64,000 nt of DNA from Agilicoccus flavus (lineage in GTDB: Bacteria > Actinomycetota > Actinomycetes > Actinomycetales > Dermatophilaceae), in assembly GCF_014857905.1 (NCBI RefSeq), contig NZ_JACYXE010000010.1, positions 62,001 to 126,000 on the forward strand, in the 5' to 3' direction. Within the stretch, counting starts at the first letter, position 1, and every line of letters begins with the position of its first letter. Of this stretch, positions 34,780 through 42,449 are shown one piece after another. The position numbers and the translations under genes are program-made. The notes beneath the pieces are model-generated. The model did not search any database, had not been told where the DNA came from, and worked only from the letters and a program-made list of their open reading frames with translations.

Positions 34780-35901
34780 GTGACTGAGATCGAGATCGGC
34801 CGGGGCAAACGGGGTCGCCGCGCGTACTCCTTCGACGACATCGCGGTGGTGCCGAGTCGGCGCACGCGCGACCCGGAGGAGGTCTCGACGAGCTGGCAGA
34901 TCGACGCCTACCACTTCGACATCCCGTTCATCGCCGCGCCGATGGACTCGGTCGTGTCGCCGGCGACGGCGGTCGAGTTCGGCAAGCTCGGCGGACTCGG
35001 GGTGCTCGACCTCGAGGGGCTCTGGACCCGGTACGCCGAACCGGAGCCGCTGCTGGCCGAGATCGCCGCGCTCGACCCGGCCTCGGCGACGCGCCGCATG
35101 CAGCAGATCTACGCCGAGCCCATCAAGCCCGAGCTCATCTCGGAGCGGCTGACGCAGATCCGCCGCGCGGGCGTCACGGTCGCGGGCGCGCTCTCGCCCC
35201 AGCGCACGCGGGAGCACTGGAAGACCGTCGTCGACGCCGGCGTCGACCTGTTCGTCATCAGGGGCACGACCGTGTCGGCCGAGCACGTGAGCAGCCACGC
35301 CGAGCCCCTCAACCTCAAGCGCTTCATCTACGAGCTCGACGTGCCCGTCGTCGTCGGCGGCGCCGCCTCCTACACGGCCGCCCTGCACCTCATGCGGACG
35401 GGCGCGGCCGGCGTGCTCGTCGGGTTCGGTGGGGGAGCCGCCCACACGACGCGGCAGTCGCTCGGCATCCACGCGCCCATGGCGACGGCCATCGCCGACG
35501 TCGCGGCCGCCCGCCGCGACTACCTCGACGAGTCCGGCGGCCGGTACGTCCACGTCATCGCCGACGGCGGCGTCGGCCGCTCCGGGGACGTCGTCAAGGC
35601 CATCGCGTGCGGGTCCGACGCGGTCATGGTCGGCGCGGCCTTCGCCCGCGCGCACGAGGCGCCGGGCCGCGGTTTCCACTGGGGCCCCGAGGCGCACCAC
35701 GGCGAGCTGCCGCGCGGCGAGCGGGTCGGGGTCGGCTCCCTCGCCCCGCTGGCCGAGATCCTGCACGGCCCCGGCCGCGGCGCGGACGGCACGACGAACC
35801 TCGTGGGCGCCCTCAAGCGTTCGATGGCGACGACCGGCTACTCCGACCTCAAGGAGTTCCAGCGCGTCGAGGTCGTCGTCTCGCCGTACGTGAGCAGCTG
35901 A
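34780..35901 (+). CDS. guaB3: GuaB3 family IMP dehydrogenase-related protein
   Basis: A 373-residue IMPDH/GMP-reductase-fold protein without CBS domains. VTEIEIGRGKRGRRAYSFDD is the GuaB3 N-terminus; AAPMDSVVSPATAVEFGKLGGLGVLDLEG and the C-terminal GALKRSMATTGYSDLKEFQRVE agree. The catalytic loop that reads GPGSICTTR in GuaB here is GFGGGAAHTTR, so the nucleophilic Cys is replaced by His222. It is therefore unlikely to be a normal IMP dehydrogenase. A cyanobacterial GuaB3 has been reported to reduce XMP; the function in actinobacteria is unsettled. The GTG at 34780 follows a TAGCCT box by 7 nt; a longer frame upstream has no support. Confidence 0.9.
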   Translation: MTEIEIGRGKRGRRAYSFDDIAVVPSRRTRDPEEVSTSWQIDAYHFDIPFIAAPMDSVVSPATAVEFGKLGGLGVLDLEGLWTRYAEPEPLLAEIAALDPASATRRMQQIYAEPIKPELISERLTQIRRAGVTVAGALSPQRTREHWKTVVDAGVDLFVIRGTTVSAEHVSSHAEPLNLKRFIYELDVPVVVGGAASYTAALHLMRTGAAGVLVGFGGGAAHTTRQSLGIHAPMATAIADVAAARRDYLDESGGRYVHVIADGGVGRSGDVVKAIACGSDAVMVGAAFARAHEAPGRGFHWGPEAHHGELPRGERVGVGSLAPLAEILHGPGRGADGTTNLVGALKRSMATTGYSDLKEFQRVEVVVSPYVSS

Positions 35902-35959
35902 GCCCGGGCCGGGTCCGCCGAGGTCCGCCCAGGTCCCCGGCCTCGCCCGGAGCCCGGCC

Positions 35960-35965
35960 TATCCT
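35960..35965 (+). promoter_or_regulatory. -10 box of the aldehyde dehydrogenase gene (leaderless)
   Basis: TATCCT ends 7 nt before the ATG. GGAGGGC lies between, but only one nucleotide from the ATG, too close to act as a normal ribosome-binding site. Confidence 0.5.
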
Positions 35966-35972
35966 GGAGGGC

Positions 35973-37604
35973 ATGACCTCGACCAGCCCGACGCGAGGAC
36001 GCGCCGCCGGCGATTCTGCCGGCCACGCCCTATCAGCCGGCGTCGGGTCGGCCGGTAACGGCGCCCTCGACGCCGCGTGGGTCGAGCACGTGGCGCAGGC
36101 CGTCGTCGCCTCTCCTCGCGGCGAGACGGCGGTGACGTACGCGCCGGCGACCGGGCGCGAGCTCGCGCGGCTCCCGCGCAGCACCGCCGAGGACGTCGCC
36201 GTCGCCTACGACGGGGCGCGCGACGTGCAACGCTCGTGGGCGCAGCTCCCGGTCTCCTCCCGCGCCGCGATCCTCCTGCGCTTCCACGACCTCGTCCTCG
36301 ATCACCTCGAGGACCTGCTCGACCTCGTGCAGCTCGAGACGGGCAAGACGCGCCTGAACGCGCTCGAGGAGGTCGTGCACGTCGCCTCGGTCGCCCGCTA
36401 CTACGCGCGCACGTCGGAGCGGACGCTGCGGTCGCGTCGCCTCGTCGGGTTCGTCCCCGGGCTGACCCAGGTCACACAGGTCAACCACCCCAAGGGCGTC
36501 GTCGGGATCGTCTCCCCGTGGAACTACCCGCTGTCGATGGGCATCACCGACGCCCTGCCCGCTCTCGTCGCCGGCAACGCCGTGGTCCTGCGGCCCGACC
36601 CGCAGACCCCGCTTACGGCCCTCGCCGCCGTCGACCTCCTGCATCGTGCCGGTCTGCCGCCGCGGGTCCTCCAGGTCGTGCTCGGCGACGGCCCCGACGT
36701 CGGCGCGGCCGTGCTCGACGCCGCCGATCACGTCTGCTTCACCGGGTCCACGGCCACCGGACGGACCGTCGCGGTGCGGGCCGCCGAGCGGCTCGTCGGG
36801 GCGAGCCTCGAGCTGGGCGGCAAGAACCCGATGTACGTGGCCGCCGACGCCGACGTGCCGCGCGCCGTCGAGGGCGCCCTGCGGGCGTGCTTCTCCTCGG
36901 CCGGCCAGTTGTGCGTGTCCGTCGAGCGGCTCCTGCTGCACGAGACGATCGCCGACGAGTTCCTGGCGGCGTTCGTGCCCGCGGTCGAGGGCCTGCGCCT
37001 GGGGGCGGGCCTGCACTGGGACGCCGACATGGGCTCGCTCGTGTCGAAGGCGCAGCTCGATCGCGTCTCCGCCTACGTGGACGACGCCGTGGCCGCGGGG
37101 GCGCGCGTGCTCACCGGCGGCACCGCCCGCCCCGACGTCGGGCCCTGGTTCTACGCCCCGACCGTCCTCAGCGACGTCGGCCCGTCGGCCCGGCTGCACC
37201 GCGAGGAGGTCTTCGGGCCCGTCGTCGCCGTCTCCCGGGTGCGCAGCGACGCCGAGGCGATCGCCGCGGCCAACGACACGGACTTCGGCCTGCACGCCTC
37301 GGTGTGGACCCGGGACCACGCCCGCGGGGTCGCCATCGCCTCCCTGCTGCGCGCCGGCTCGGTCGACGTCGACGAGGGGTACGCGGCCTCGTTCGCGAGC
37401 GCCGCCGCGCCCATGGGCGGGATGAAGGCGTCCGGGCTGGGCCGGCGCCAGGGTGTCGAGGGGCTGCTGAGGTTCACCGAGCCGCAGACCATCGCCGTGC
37501 AGCGCCTCGCCGGGCTGGGGGTGCCGGACGGCGTCGCCCCGCAGACCTTCGCCCGCGTCGCCACCGGTGCCCTGCGCGTCATGGGCCGCCTCGGGAGGGC
37601 TTGA
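35973..37604 (+). CDS. gabD: succinic semialdehyde dehydrogenase (aldehyde dehydrogenase family)
   Basis: A 543-residue NAD(P)-dependent aldehyde dehydrogenase. IVSPWNYPLSMGITDALPAL, GSTATGRTVAVRAAERL, the catalytic Glu in LELGGKNPMYV, the catalytic Cys in FSSAGQLCVSVERLLL and EEVFGPVVAVSRV are all present. The overall pattern and the C-terminal TIAVQRLAGLG segment match the GabD2-like actinobacterial succinate-semialdehyde dehydrogenases, which feed a detour of the TCA cycle or GABA degradation. It begins 71 nt after guaB3 and is probably transcribed from its own leaderless promoter. Confidence 0.88.
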   Translation: MTSTSPTRGRAAGDSAGHALSAGVGSAGNGALDAAWVEHVAQAVVASPRGETAVTYAPATGRELARLPRSTAEDVAVAYDGARDVQRSWAQLPVSSRAAILLRFHDLVLDHLEDLLDLVQLETGKTRLNALEEVVHVASVARYYARTSERTLRSRRLVGFVPGLTQVTQVNHPKGVVGIVSPWNYPLSMGITDALPALVAGNAVVLRPDPQTPLTALAAVDLLHRAGLPPRVLQVVLGDGPDVGAAVLDAADHVCFTGSTATGRTVAVRAAERLVGASLELGGKNPMYVAADADVPRAVEGALRACFSSAGQLCVSVERLLLHETIADEFLAAFVPAVEGLRLGAGLHWDADMGSLVSKAQLDRVSAYVDDAVAAGARVLTGGTARPDVGPWFYAPTVLSDVGPSARLHREEVFGPVVAVSRVRSDAEAIAAANDTDFGLHASVWTRDHARGVAIASLLRAGSVDVDEGYAASFASAAAPMGGMKASGLGRRQGVEGLLRFTEPQTIAVQRLAGLGVPDGVAPQTFARVATGALRVMGRLGRA

Positions 37605-37691
37605 GGTCGGTACCCACAGGGGCTCCGCCCGGCGCCGGTTCCGGGGGCCCCGGACGCCAGGACGGCCCAGGGGGCGCCCAGCCCCATGACC

Positions 37692-37697
37692 TAGCCT
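37692..37697 (+). promoter_or_regulatory. -10 box of the SURF1 gene (leaderless)
   Basis: TAGCCT ends 6 nt before the ATG. Confidence 0.55.
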
Positions 37698-37703
37698 GGC
37701 GGC

Positions 37704-38669
37704 ATGTGGCGGACGGCTCTTCGACCCCGGTGGCTGGGGCTGCTCGGGCTCGCGATCGTCATCGTCGTCGCCTTCGTCGAACTCGGCCTCTGGCAGCTCA
37801 ACGCGGCGCGGGACGCCGGGCGCGCCGAACAGGTGGCCCGCATCCGGGCCATGCCGACCGCCGACATCGCGGCGATCGTCGGACCGCACGCCGTCATGGC
37901 AGGTGACGCCGTCGGGCGGTCCGTGTCCGCGAGAGGCCGCTACGACGCCGACCAGCAGGTGCTCGTCGCGCACCGCCGCCAGGGCGACCGCCAGGGCTTC
38001 TGGGTGGTCACGCCGCTCGTCGTCGAGGGGACCGGCGCCCGCCTGCCCGTCCTGCGGGGTTTCGTCGGCGACGCCGCGTCCGCCGCGGCGCCGCCGGCCG
38101 GCCGGGTGGGTGTGACCGGCACGCTGTCCCCGCCCGAGTCGGCGCCCAACGAACCCGTCGCGCTGCCGCCCGGGCAGATCCAGTCCGTGGACCTCGCGAA
38201 CCTCGTCAACGAGTGGGACGCCTCCGTCTACAACGCGCTCGTCTTCGCCGGGGCCGAGACCGCCGACGGGGCGGCCGTCCCCACCGGCGGCGGACTCACC
38301 CGCGTGCCGCCGCCCGACCTCGCCGAGACCGAGCTGTCGTGGCGCAACCTCGCCTACGCGGCGCAGTGGTGGGTCTTCGCCGCGTTCGTCCTCTACATGT
38401 GGTCGCGGATGGTCGCCGACGACCACCACCGCACCCTGCTCGCCGCCGCGCAGGACCGCGAGGGCGCACCGGCCGCGGACGGCGGCGACGACGCCCCGAG
38501 CGCAGCCTCGACCACCCCGGCCTCGGCCGCCAGGACCACTTCGGCCCCGGCCGCCTCGACCACCCCGGCCCCGGCCGCCACGACCACTGCGGTACCGACC
38601 GCCAGGACCACTGCGGCCCCGGCCGCCACGACGACACCCGACCCGACGACCACCAGGACCGACACATGA
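37704..38669 (+). CDS. SURF1 family cytochrome c oxidase assembly protein
   Basis: A 321-residue membrane protein with the SURF1 layout: helix 1 (about 10-28, GLLGLAIVIVVAFVELGLW) just before the conserved WQL, an outside domain with GRYDADQQVLVAHRR and FWVVTPLVV, and helix 2 (about 218-234, AAQWWVFAAFVLYMW). SURF1 assists heme a insertion or cytochrome oxidase assembly. The C-terminal 75 residues are a low-complexity Ala/Thr/Pro tail with about 10-residue repeats (such as STTPAPAATTTA) not found in typical SURF1. Its stop overlaps the DUF3817 gene by 4 nt. Confidence 0.85.
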   Translation: MWRTALRPRWLGLLGLAIVIVVAFVELGLWQLNAARDAGRAEQVARIRAMPTADIAAIVGPHAVMAGDAVGRSVSARGRYDADQQVLVAHRRQGDRQGFWVVTPLVVEGTGARLPVLRGFVGDAASAAAPPAGRVGVTGTLSPPESAPNEPVALPPGQIQSVDLANLVNEWDASVYNALVFAGAETADGAAVPTGGGLTRVPPPDLAETELSWRNLAYAAQWWVFAAFVLYMWSRMVADDHHRTLLAAAQDREGAPAADGGDDAPSAASTTPASAARTTSAPAASTTPAPAATTTAVPTARTTAAPAATTTPDPTTTRTDT

Positions 38670-39043
38670 CGACCCCCGCGCTCGACCGCGACAAGCTCCG
38701 CTCCTCCCTCACCTTCTTCCGGGTCATGGCGTTCATCGTCGGCATCGGCCTGCTCGTGCTCGTCGTCGAGATGGTGCTCGGCTACGGCTTCGGGATGAAG
38801 GGCACGGACAATCCGCTGCACTGGTGGCCGCAGCCGCACGGGTTCCTCTACATCGTCTACCTCGCCGCCGTGGCCAACCTCGGGTTCACGGCCCGGTGGT
38901 CGCTGCCGAAGATGGTCGGCGTCATGCTCGCCGGGTGTGTCCCGTTCCTGTCGTTCTGGGTGGAGCACCGCGTGAGCCGGGGCCTGCTCCCGCAGGTGGC
39001 CGGGGGCCGGGACGCACAGGTCCAGGATTCGACGCGCCGGTAG
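38666..39043 (+). CDS. DUF3817 integral membrane protein
   Basis: A 125-residue protein with three predicted helices: [38 protein letters not shown] and [23 protein letters not shown]. The pattern matches the DUF3817 (YdzA-like) group, commonly located next to guaA or SURF1 genes in actinobacteria; function unknown. The ATG overlaps the SURF1 stop. The stop codon TAG (39041-39043) is also the first half of the guaA -10 box TAGACT. Confidence 0.87.
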   Translation: MTTPALDRDKLRSSLTFFRVMAFIVGIGLLVLVVEMVLGYGFGMKGTDNPLHWWPQPHGFLYIVYLAAVANLGFTARWSLPKMVGVMLAGCVPFLSFWVEHRVSRGLLPQVAGGRDAQVQDSTRR

Positions 39044-39046
39044 ACT
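39041..39046 (+). promoter_or_regulatory. -10 box of guaA, overlapping an upstream stop codon (leaderless)
   Basis: TAGACT ends 7 nt before the GTG of guaA. Its TAG is the stop codon of the DUF3817 gene. Confidence 0.55.
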
Positions 39047-39053
39047 CCTGGCC

Positions 39054-40649
39054 GTGACCGACCCGAGCGCGCCCCAGCCCGACCCGCACGACTCGCCCGT
39101 CCTCGTCGTCGACTATGGCGCCCAGTACGCGCAGCTCATCGCCCGGCGGGTCCGCGAGGCCGGGGTGTTCAGCGAGGTCGTCCCGCACACGAGCAGCGTC
39201 GCCGACCTCCTGGCCCGCGAGCCGGGCGCGATCATCCTCTCCGGCGGGCCCTCGTCGGTGTACGCCGAGGGCGCGCCCCCGCTCGACCCCGAGATCCTCG
39301 CGGCCGGCGTCCCTGTGTTCGGCATGTGCTACGGCTTCCAGGCCATGGTGCAGGCGCTCGGCGGCACCGTCTCGCGCACGGGTCTGGGCGAGTACGGGGC
39401 GACGAAGGCGTCGGTCTCCGACCGCGAGTCCACGCTGTTCAACGGCCAGCCCGACGCCCAGTCGGTGTGGATGTCGCACGGCGACAGCGTGACCGAGGCA
39501 CCCGACGGCATGCGGGTCACCGCGTCGACGCCCGGGGCGCCGGTCGCGGCGTTCGAGGACGACGACCGTCGCCTCTACGGCGTGCAGTGGCACCCCGAGG
39601 TCATGCACTCGACGTTCGGCCAGCGGGTCCTCGAGAACTTCCTGCGGCGTGGCGCTCGCCTGGAGGCGACGTGGAACCCCGAGAGCATCGTCGCCGAGCA
39701 GGTCGAGCGGATCCGCGCCGCCGTGGGTGACGCCCGCGTCGTCTGCGGGCTGTCGGGCGGCGTCGACTCCTCGGTGGCCGCGGCCCTCGTCCAGAAGGCC
39801 GTGGGGGACCAGCTGACCTGCGTGTTCATCGACCACGGGCTGCTGCGCGAGGGTGAGGCCGAGCAGGTCGAGCAGGACTTCGTCGCCGCCACGGGCGTCG
39901 ACCTCGTCGTCGTCGACGCGGCCGAGCAGTTCCTGTCCGCGCTCGCCGGGGTCACCGACCCGGAGCAGAAGCGCAACATCATCGGGCGCGAGTTCATCCG
40001 CTGCTTCGAGCAGGCCGCCCGCGACATCGTCGGCTCGGCCGACGCCGACGGGCACCCGGTCGAGTTCCTCGTGCAGGGGACCCTCTACCCCGACGTCGTC
40101 GAGTCCGGCGGCGGGACCGGCGCCGCGAACATCAAGAGCCACCACAACGTGGGCGGGCTGCCCGACGACCTGCAGTTCACGCTCATCGAGCCGCTGCGCG
40201 ACCTGTTCAAGGACGAGGTGCGCCAGGTCGGGCTCGAGCTGGGGGTGCCCGAGGGCATCGTGTGGCGCCAACCGTTCCCCGGCCCGGGATTGGGCATCCG
40301 GATCATCGGCGAGGTGACCGCGTCGCGGCTCGAGACGCTGCGCCGGGCCGACGCCATCGCACGCGCCGAGCTGACCGAGGCCGGCCTCGACCGCGACATC
40401 TGGCAGTGCCCGGTCGTCCTCCTCGCCGACGTGCGGTCGGTCGGCGTGCAGGGCGACGGCCGCTCGTACGGTCACCCCGTCGTCCTGCGGCCCGTGAGCA
40501 GCGAGGACGCGATGACGGCCGACTGGTCCCGCGTGCCCTACGACGTGCTCGGCCAGATCTCGACCCGCATCACCAACGAGGTGGCCGAGGTGAACCGGGT
40601 GGTGCTGGACGTGACGTCCAAGCCGCCCGGCACGATCGAGTGGGAGTGA
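39054..40649 (+). CDS. guaA: GMP synthase (glutamine-hydrolysing)
   Basis: A 531-residue two-domain enzyme converting XMP to GMP with glutamine and ATP. The amidotransferase domain has the nucleophile Cys92 (GMCYGFQAM) with His180 and Glu182 ([10 protein letters not shown]). The synthetase domain has the P-loop SGGVDSS at 234-240, and the C-terminal dimerisation domain ends KPPGTIEWE, the standard terminus. It completes the guaB-guaB3-guaA group of this region. The last codons form the start of the downstream 83-bp tandem repeat, so the array probably grew out from the guaA end. Confidence 0.97.
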   Translation: MTDPSAPQPDPHDSPVLVVDYGAQYAQLIARRVREAGVFSEVVPHTSSVADLLAREPGAIILSGGPSSVYAEGAPPLDPEILAAGVPVFGMCYGFQAMVQALGGTVSRTGLGEYGATKASVSDRESTLFNGQPDAQSVWMSHGDSVTEAPDGMRVTASTPGAPVAAFEDDDRRLYGVQWHPEVMHSTFGQRVLENFLRRGARLEATWNPESIVAEQVERIRAAVGDARVVCGLSGGVDSSVAAALVQKAVGDQLTCVFIDHGLLREGEAEQVEQDFVAATGVDLVVVDAAEQFLSALAGVTDPEQKRNIIGREFIRCFEQAARDIVGSADADGHPVEFLVQGTLYPDVVESGGGTGAANIKSHHNVGGLPDDLQFTLIEPLRDLFKDEVRQVGLELGVPEGIVWRQPFPGPGLGIRIIGEVTASRLETLRRADAIARAELTEAGLDRDIWQCPVVLLADVRSVGVQGDGRSYGHPVVLRPVSSEDAMTADWSRVPYDVLGQISTRITNEVAEVNRVVLDVTSKPPGTIEWE

Positions 40650-40983
40650 CCCGCGGGTTCGGCAGGTGACGTGCCCGCCGTGGTGGGGTGTGAGCGGGTC
40701 GCTCCTGCGACAGTGGGTTCGAGTGGGAGTGACCCGCGGGTACGGCAGGTGACGTGCCCGCCGTGGTGGGGTGTGAGCGGGTCGCTCCTGCGACAGTGGG
40801 TTCGAGTGGGAGTGACCCGCGGGTACGGCAGGTGACGTCGCTCGCCGAGGTGAGGTGTGAGCGGGTCGCTCCTGCGACAGTGGGTTCGAGTGGGAGTGAC
40901 CCGCGGGTACGGCAGGTGACGTGCCGGTCGAGGTGGGTTGTGAGCGGGTCGCTCCTGCGACCAGGAGTTGGAGTGGGAGTGAC
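40637..40983. repeat. 83-bp tandem repeat array with hairpins
   Basis: Units start at 40637, 40720, 40803 and 40887 (83, 83, 84, 83 bp) with a partial unit at 40970. They are nearly identical; the third and fourth diverge in the middle. Across each unit junction GCGGGTCGCTCC pairs with GGAGTGACCCGC (one G-T) around an 18-20 nt loop, so the array can form serial hairpins. It begins within the last codons of guaA and ends at the start codon of the NTF2-like gene, where GGGAG provides the ribosome-binding site. It has no spacers, so it is not CRISPR. Confidence 0.93.
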
Positions 40984-41472
40984 ATGAGTGACGTCGAGGG
41001 CAACCTGAACCACGAGATGGCGTCGTCGCGGGCGGGTGCGGGGCGCTTGCTCACGCCCGACGAGGCAGGGGCCGGCGCCGAGGCAGAGGGCACCACCCAG
41101 CTCCCGCCGTTCGGGGTCGACGAGCTGGCGGCGCGGGCGCGCGGCTACTACACCGCCGTCGACTCGGGTGACGTCGACGCGGTGCTCGCGTGCTTCTCCG
41201 AGGACGCGGTGTACCGCCGCCCGGGGTACGAGCCGATCGTCGGGTCGGCGGGCCTGCGCGAGTTCTACGGCGGCGTACGGGTCATCAGCTCCGGCGCTCA
41301 CGAGCTGGACGAGGTGGTCGTGCAGGGCATGTCGGCGGCGACGCGCGGCGTGTTCACGGGCCGGCTGCGCGACGGGTCGGACACCCGCGTGGGGTTCGCC
41401 GATTTCTTCGGCTTCGACGACGCGGGGCGCATCCGCACCCGCTCGACGTTCTTCGACGCGCCCGCCGTCTGA
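40984..41472 (+). CDS. NTF2-like (SnoaL) family protein, first copy
   Basis: A 162-residue protein. After about 48 residues of Gly/Ala-rich leader, an NTF2-like domain follows: ARGYYTAVDSGDVDAVLACFSEDAVYRRPGY, then GLREFYGGVR, and a C-terminal strand pair VGFADFFGFDDAGRIRTRSTFF. Such cone-shaped domains act as ketosteroid isomerases, hydrolases or binding proteins, so function cannot be named. A paralogue with the same YRRPGY core lies at 45491-45871. The ATG at 40984 uses GGGAG from the last partial 83-bp repeat as its ribosome-binding site. Confidence 0.85.
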   Translation: MSDVEGNLNHEMASSRAGAGRLLTPDEAGAGAEAEGTTQLPPFGVDELAARARGYYTAVDSGDVDAVLACFSEDAVYRRPGYEPIVGSAGLREFYGGVRVISSGAHELDEVVVQGMSAATRGVFTGRLRDGSDTRVGFADFFGFDDAGRIRTRSTFFDAPAV

Positions 41473-41534
41473 GGATCGGTCGCCGGCTCCACCCGCGCGG
41501 GAGGGCCGTGCGCACACGCTCGAGCGCGGTCGGC

Positions 41535-42437
41535 TCACGTCCTCGCGCGCTGGGTGACGACGATGCACGACAGGACGACGATCGCGGTGAGCGGCACCTC
41601 CGGCGGGAGGTGTTCGCCCATGAGCAGGACGGCCCACGTGAGGGTGAGCAGCGGTTGGGCGAGCTGGAGCTGGCTGGCGCGCCCGACGCCGATGAGGCCC
41701 ATGCCCCGGTACCAGACGACGAAGCCGAGGAACTGGGAGACGCACCCGATGTAGAGCATCCCGCCGACCGCGGTGGGGGTCGGGTGGACGGGCTCGACGC
41801 CGAGGGCCCACGTGCTCAGCGCGAGGTTGGCGGGGGCGGCGAGCAGGACGCCCCAGGCGATGACGCGCCACCCGGGCATGTGGGCGGACAGGCCCCCGCC
41901 CTCGGCGTAGCCCGCCGCGCAGAGCAGGAGCGCGCCGAAGAGGAAGAGGTCGGCGGCGGTGGGCACGCCGTGGTTCTGCGACAGCGTGAATCCGAGCACG
42001 GTGGAGGCGCCGAGCCCGGCCGCGCCCCAGAAGAGCGGCGAGTGGCGGCGGCCGGTCCGCCACGCGGAGATGCCGGCGGTGGCCATGGGCAGGGCGCCGA
42101 TGACGACCGCCGAGTGCGCCGTGGTGGACGTCTGCAGCGCGAGGGTGGTCAGGAGCGGGAAGCCGATCGCGCAGCCCACGGCGACGACGGCGAGCGCCGG
42201 CCAGTCGTCCCGCCGGGGCAGCGGACCCCGCCTGAGCAGGAGAGCCGCGGCGGCGAGGAGGGCGGCGAGCACGCCTCGGACGCCGGTCGCGCTCCAGGGG
42301 CCGAACCCGTCCAGCGCCCAGACCGTTGCGGGGAAGCTGAAGGAGAAGGCGAGGACCCCCGAGGCGGCGAGGGCGCTACCCCGCGCCGCCGATGGTGCCA
42401 CCCGCGAGGCGACGATATCGCTACTATTTGCCGTCAT
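41535..42437 (-). CDS. EamA/DMT family transporter
   Basis: A 300-residue membrane protein with about ten helices in two repeated halves, as in the drug/metabolite (EamA, RhaT-like) exporters: GSALAASGVLAFSFSFPATVWAL opens it, SVAHSAVVIGALP-like and GMLYIGCVSQFLGFVVWYRGMGLIGVGRASQLQLAQPLL close it. The ATG at 42437 overlaps the ATG of the divergent mocR-like gene by 2 nt, so the start codons share TCATGA. A pyridoxal-binding MocR regulator next to an EamA transporter is a common pair for amino acid or drug export control. Confidence 0.88.
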   Translation of the reverse strand: MTANSSDIVASRVAPSAARGSALAASGVLAFSFSFPATVWALDGFGPWSATGVRGVLAALLAAAALLLRRGPLPRRDDWPALAVVAVGCAIGFPLLTTLALQTSTTAHSAVVIGALPMATAGISAWRTGRRHSPLFWGAAGLGASTVLGFTLSQNHGVPTAADLFLFGALLLCAAGYAEGGGLSAHMPGWRVIAWGVLLAAPANLALSTWALGVEPVHPTPTAVGGMLYIGCVSQFLGFVVWYRGMGLIGVGRASQLQLAQPLLTLTWAVLLMGEHLPPEVPLTAIVVLSCIVVTQRART

Positions 42438-42449
42438 GAAAGACAGTAG
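42421..42449. promoter_or_regulatory. inverted repeat over the shared EamA/MocR start codons
   Basis: CTACTATT (42421-42428) and GACAGTAG (42441-42448) form an imperfect inverted repeat (CTACTRTY) centred on TCATGA, in which both start codons lie. TACTAT (plus strand) and TACTGT (minus strand) are positioned 5-8 nt before the two ATGs and can be the respective -10 boxes. It is a probable MocR operator controlling both leaderless transcripts. Confidence 0.65.

Noticed and set aside
40637-40983. CRISPR array
   Set aside because: Units follow each other without unique spacers, are 83 bp long, and no cas gene is near. It is a simple tandem repeat.
40650-42063. Long minus-strand frame across the 83-bp array
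   Set aside because: Its product repeats [14 protein letters not shown]-like segments, the result of translating the tandem repeat, and it overlaps two well-supported genes.
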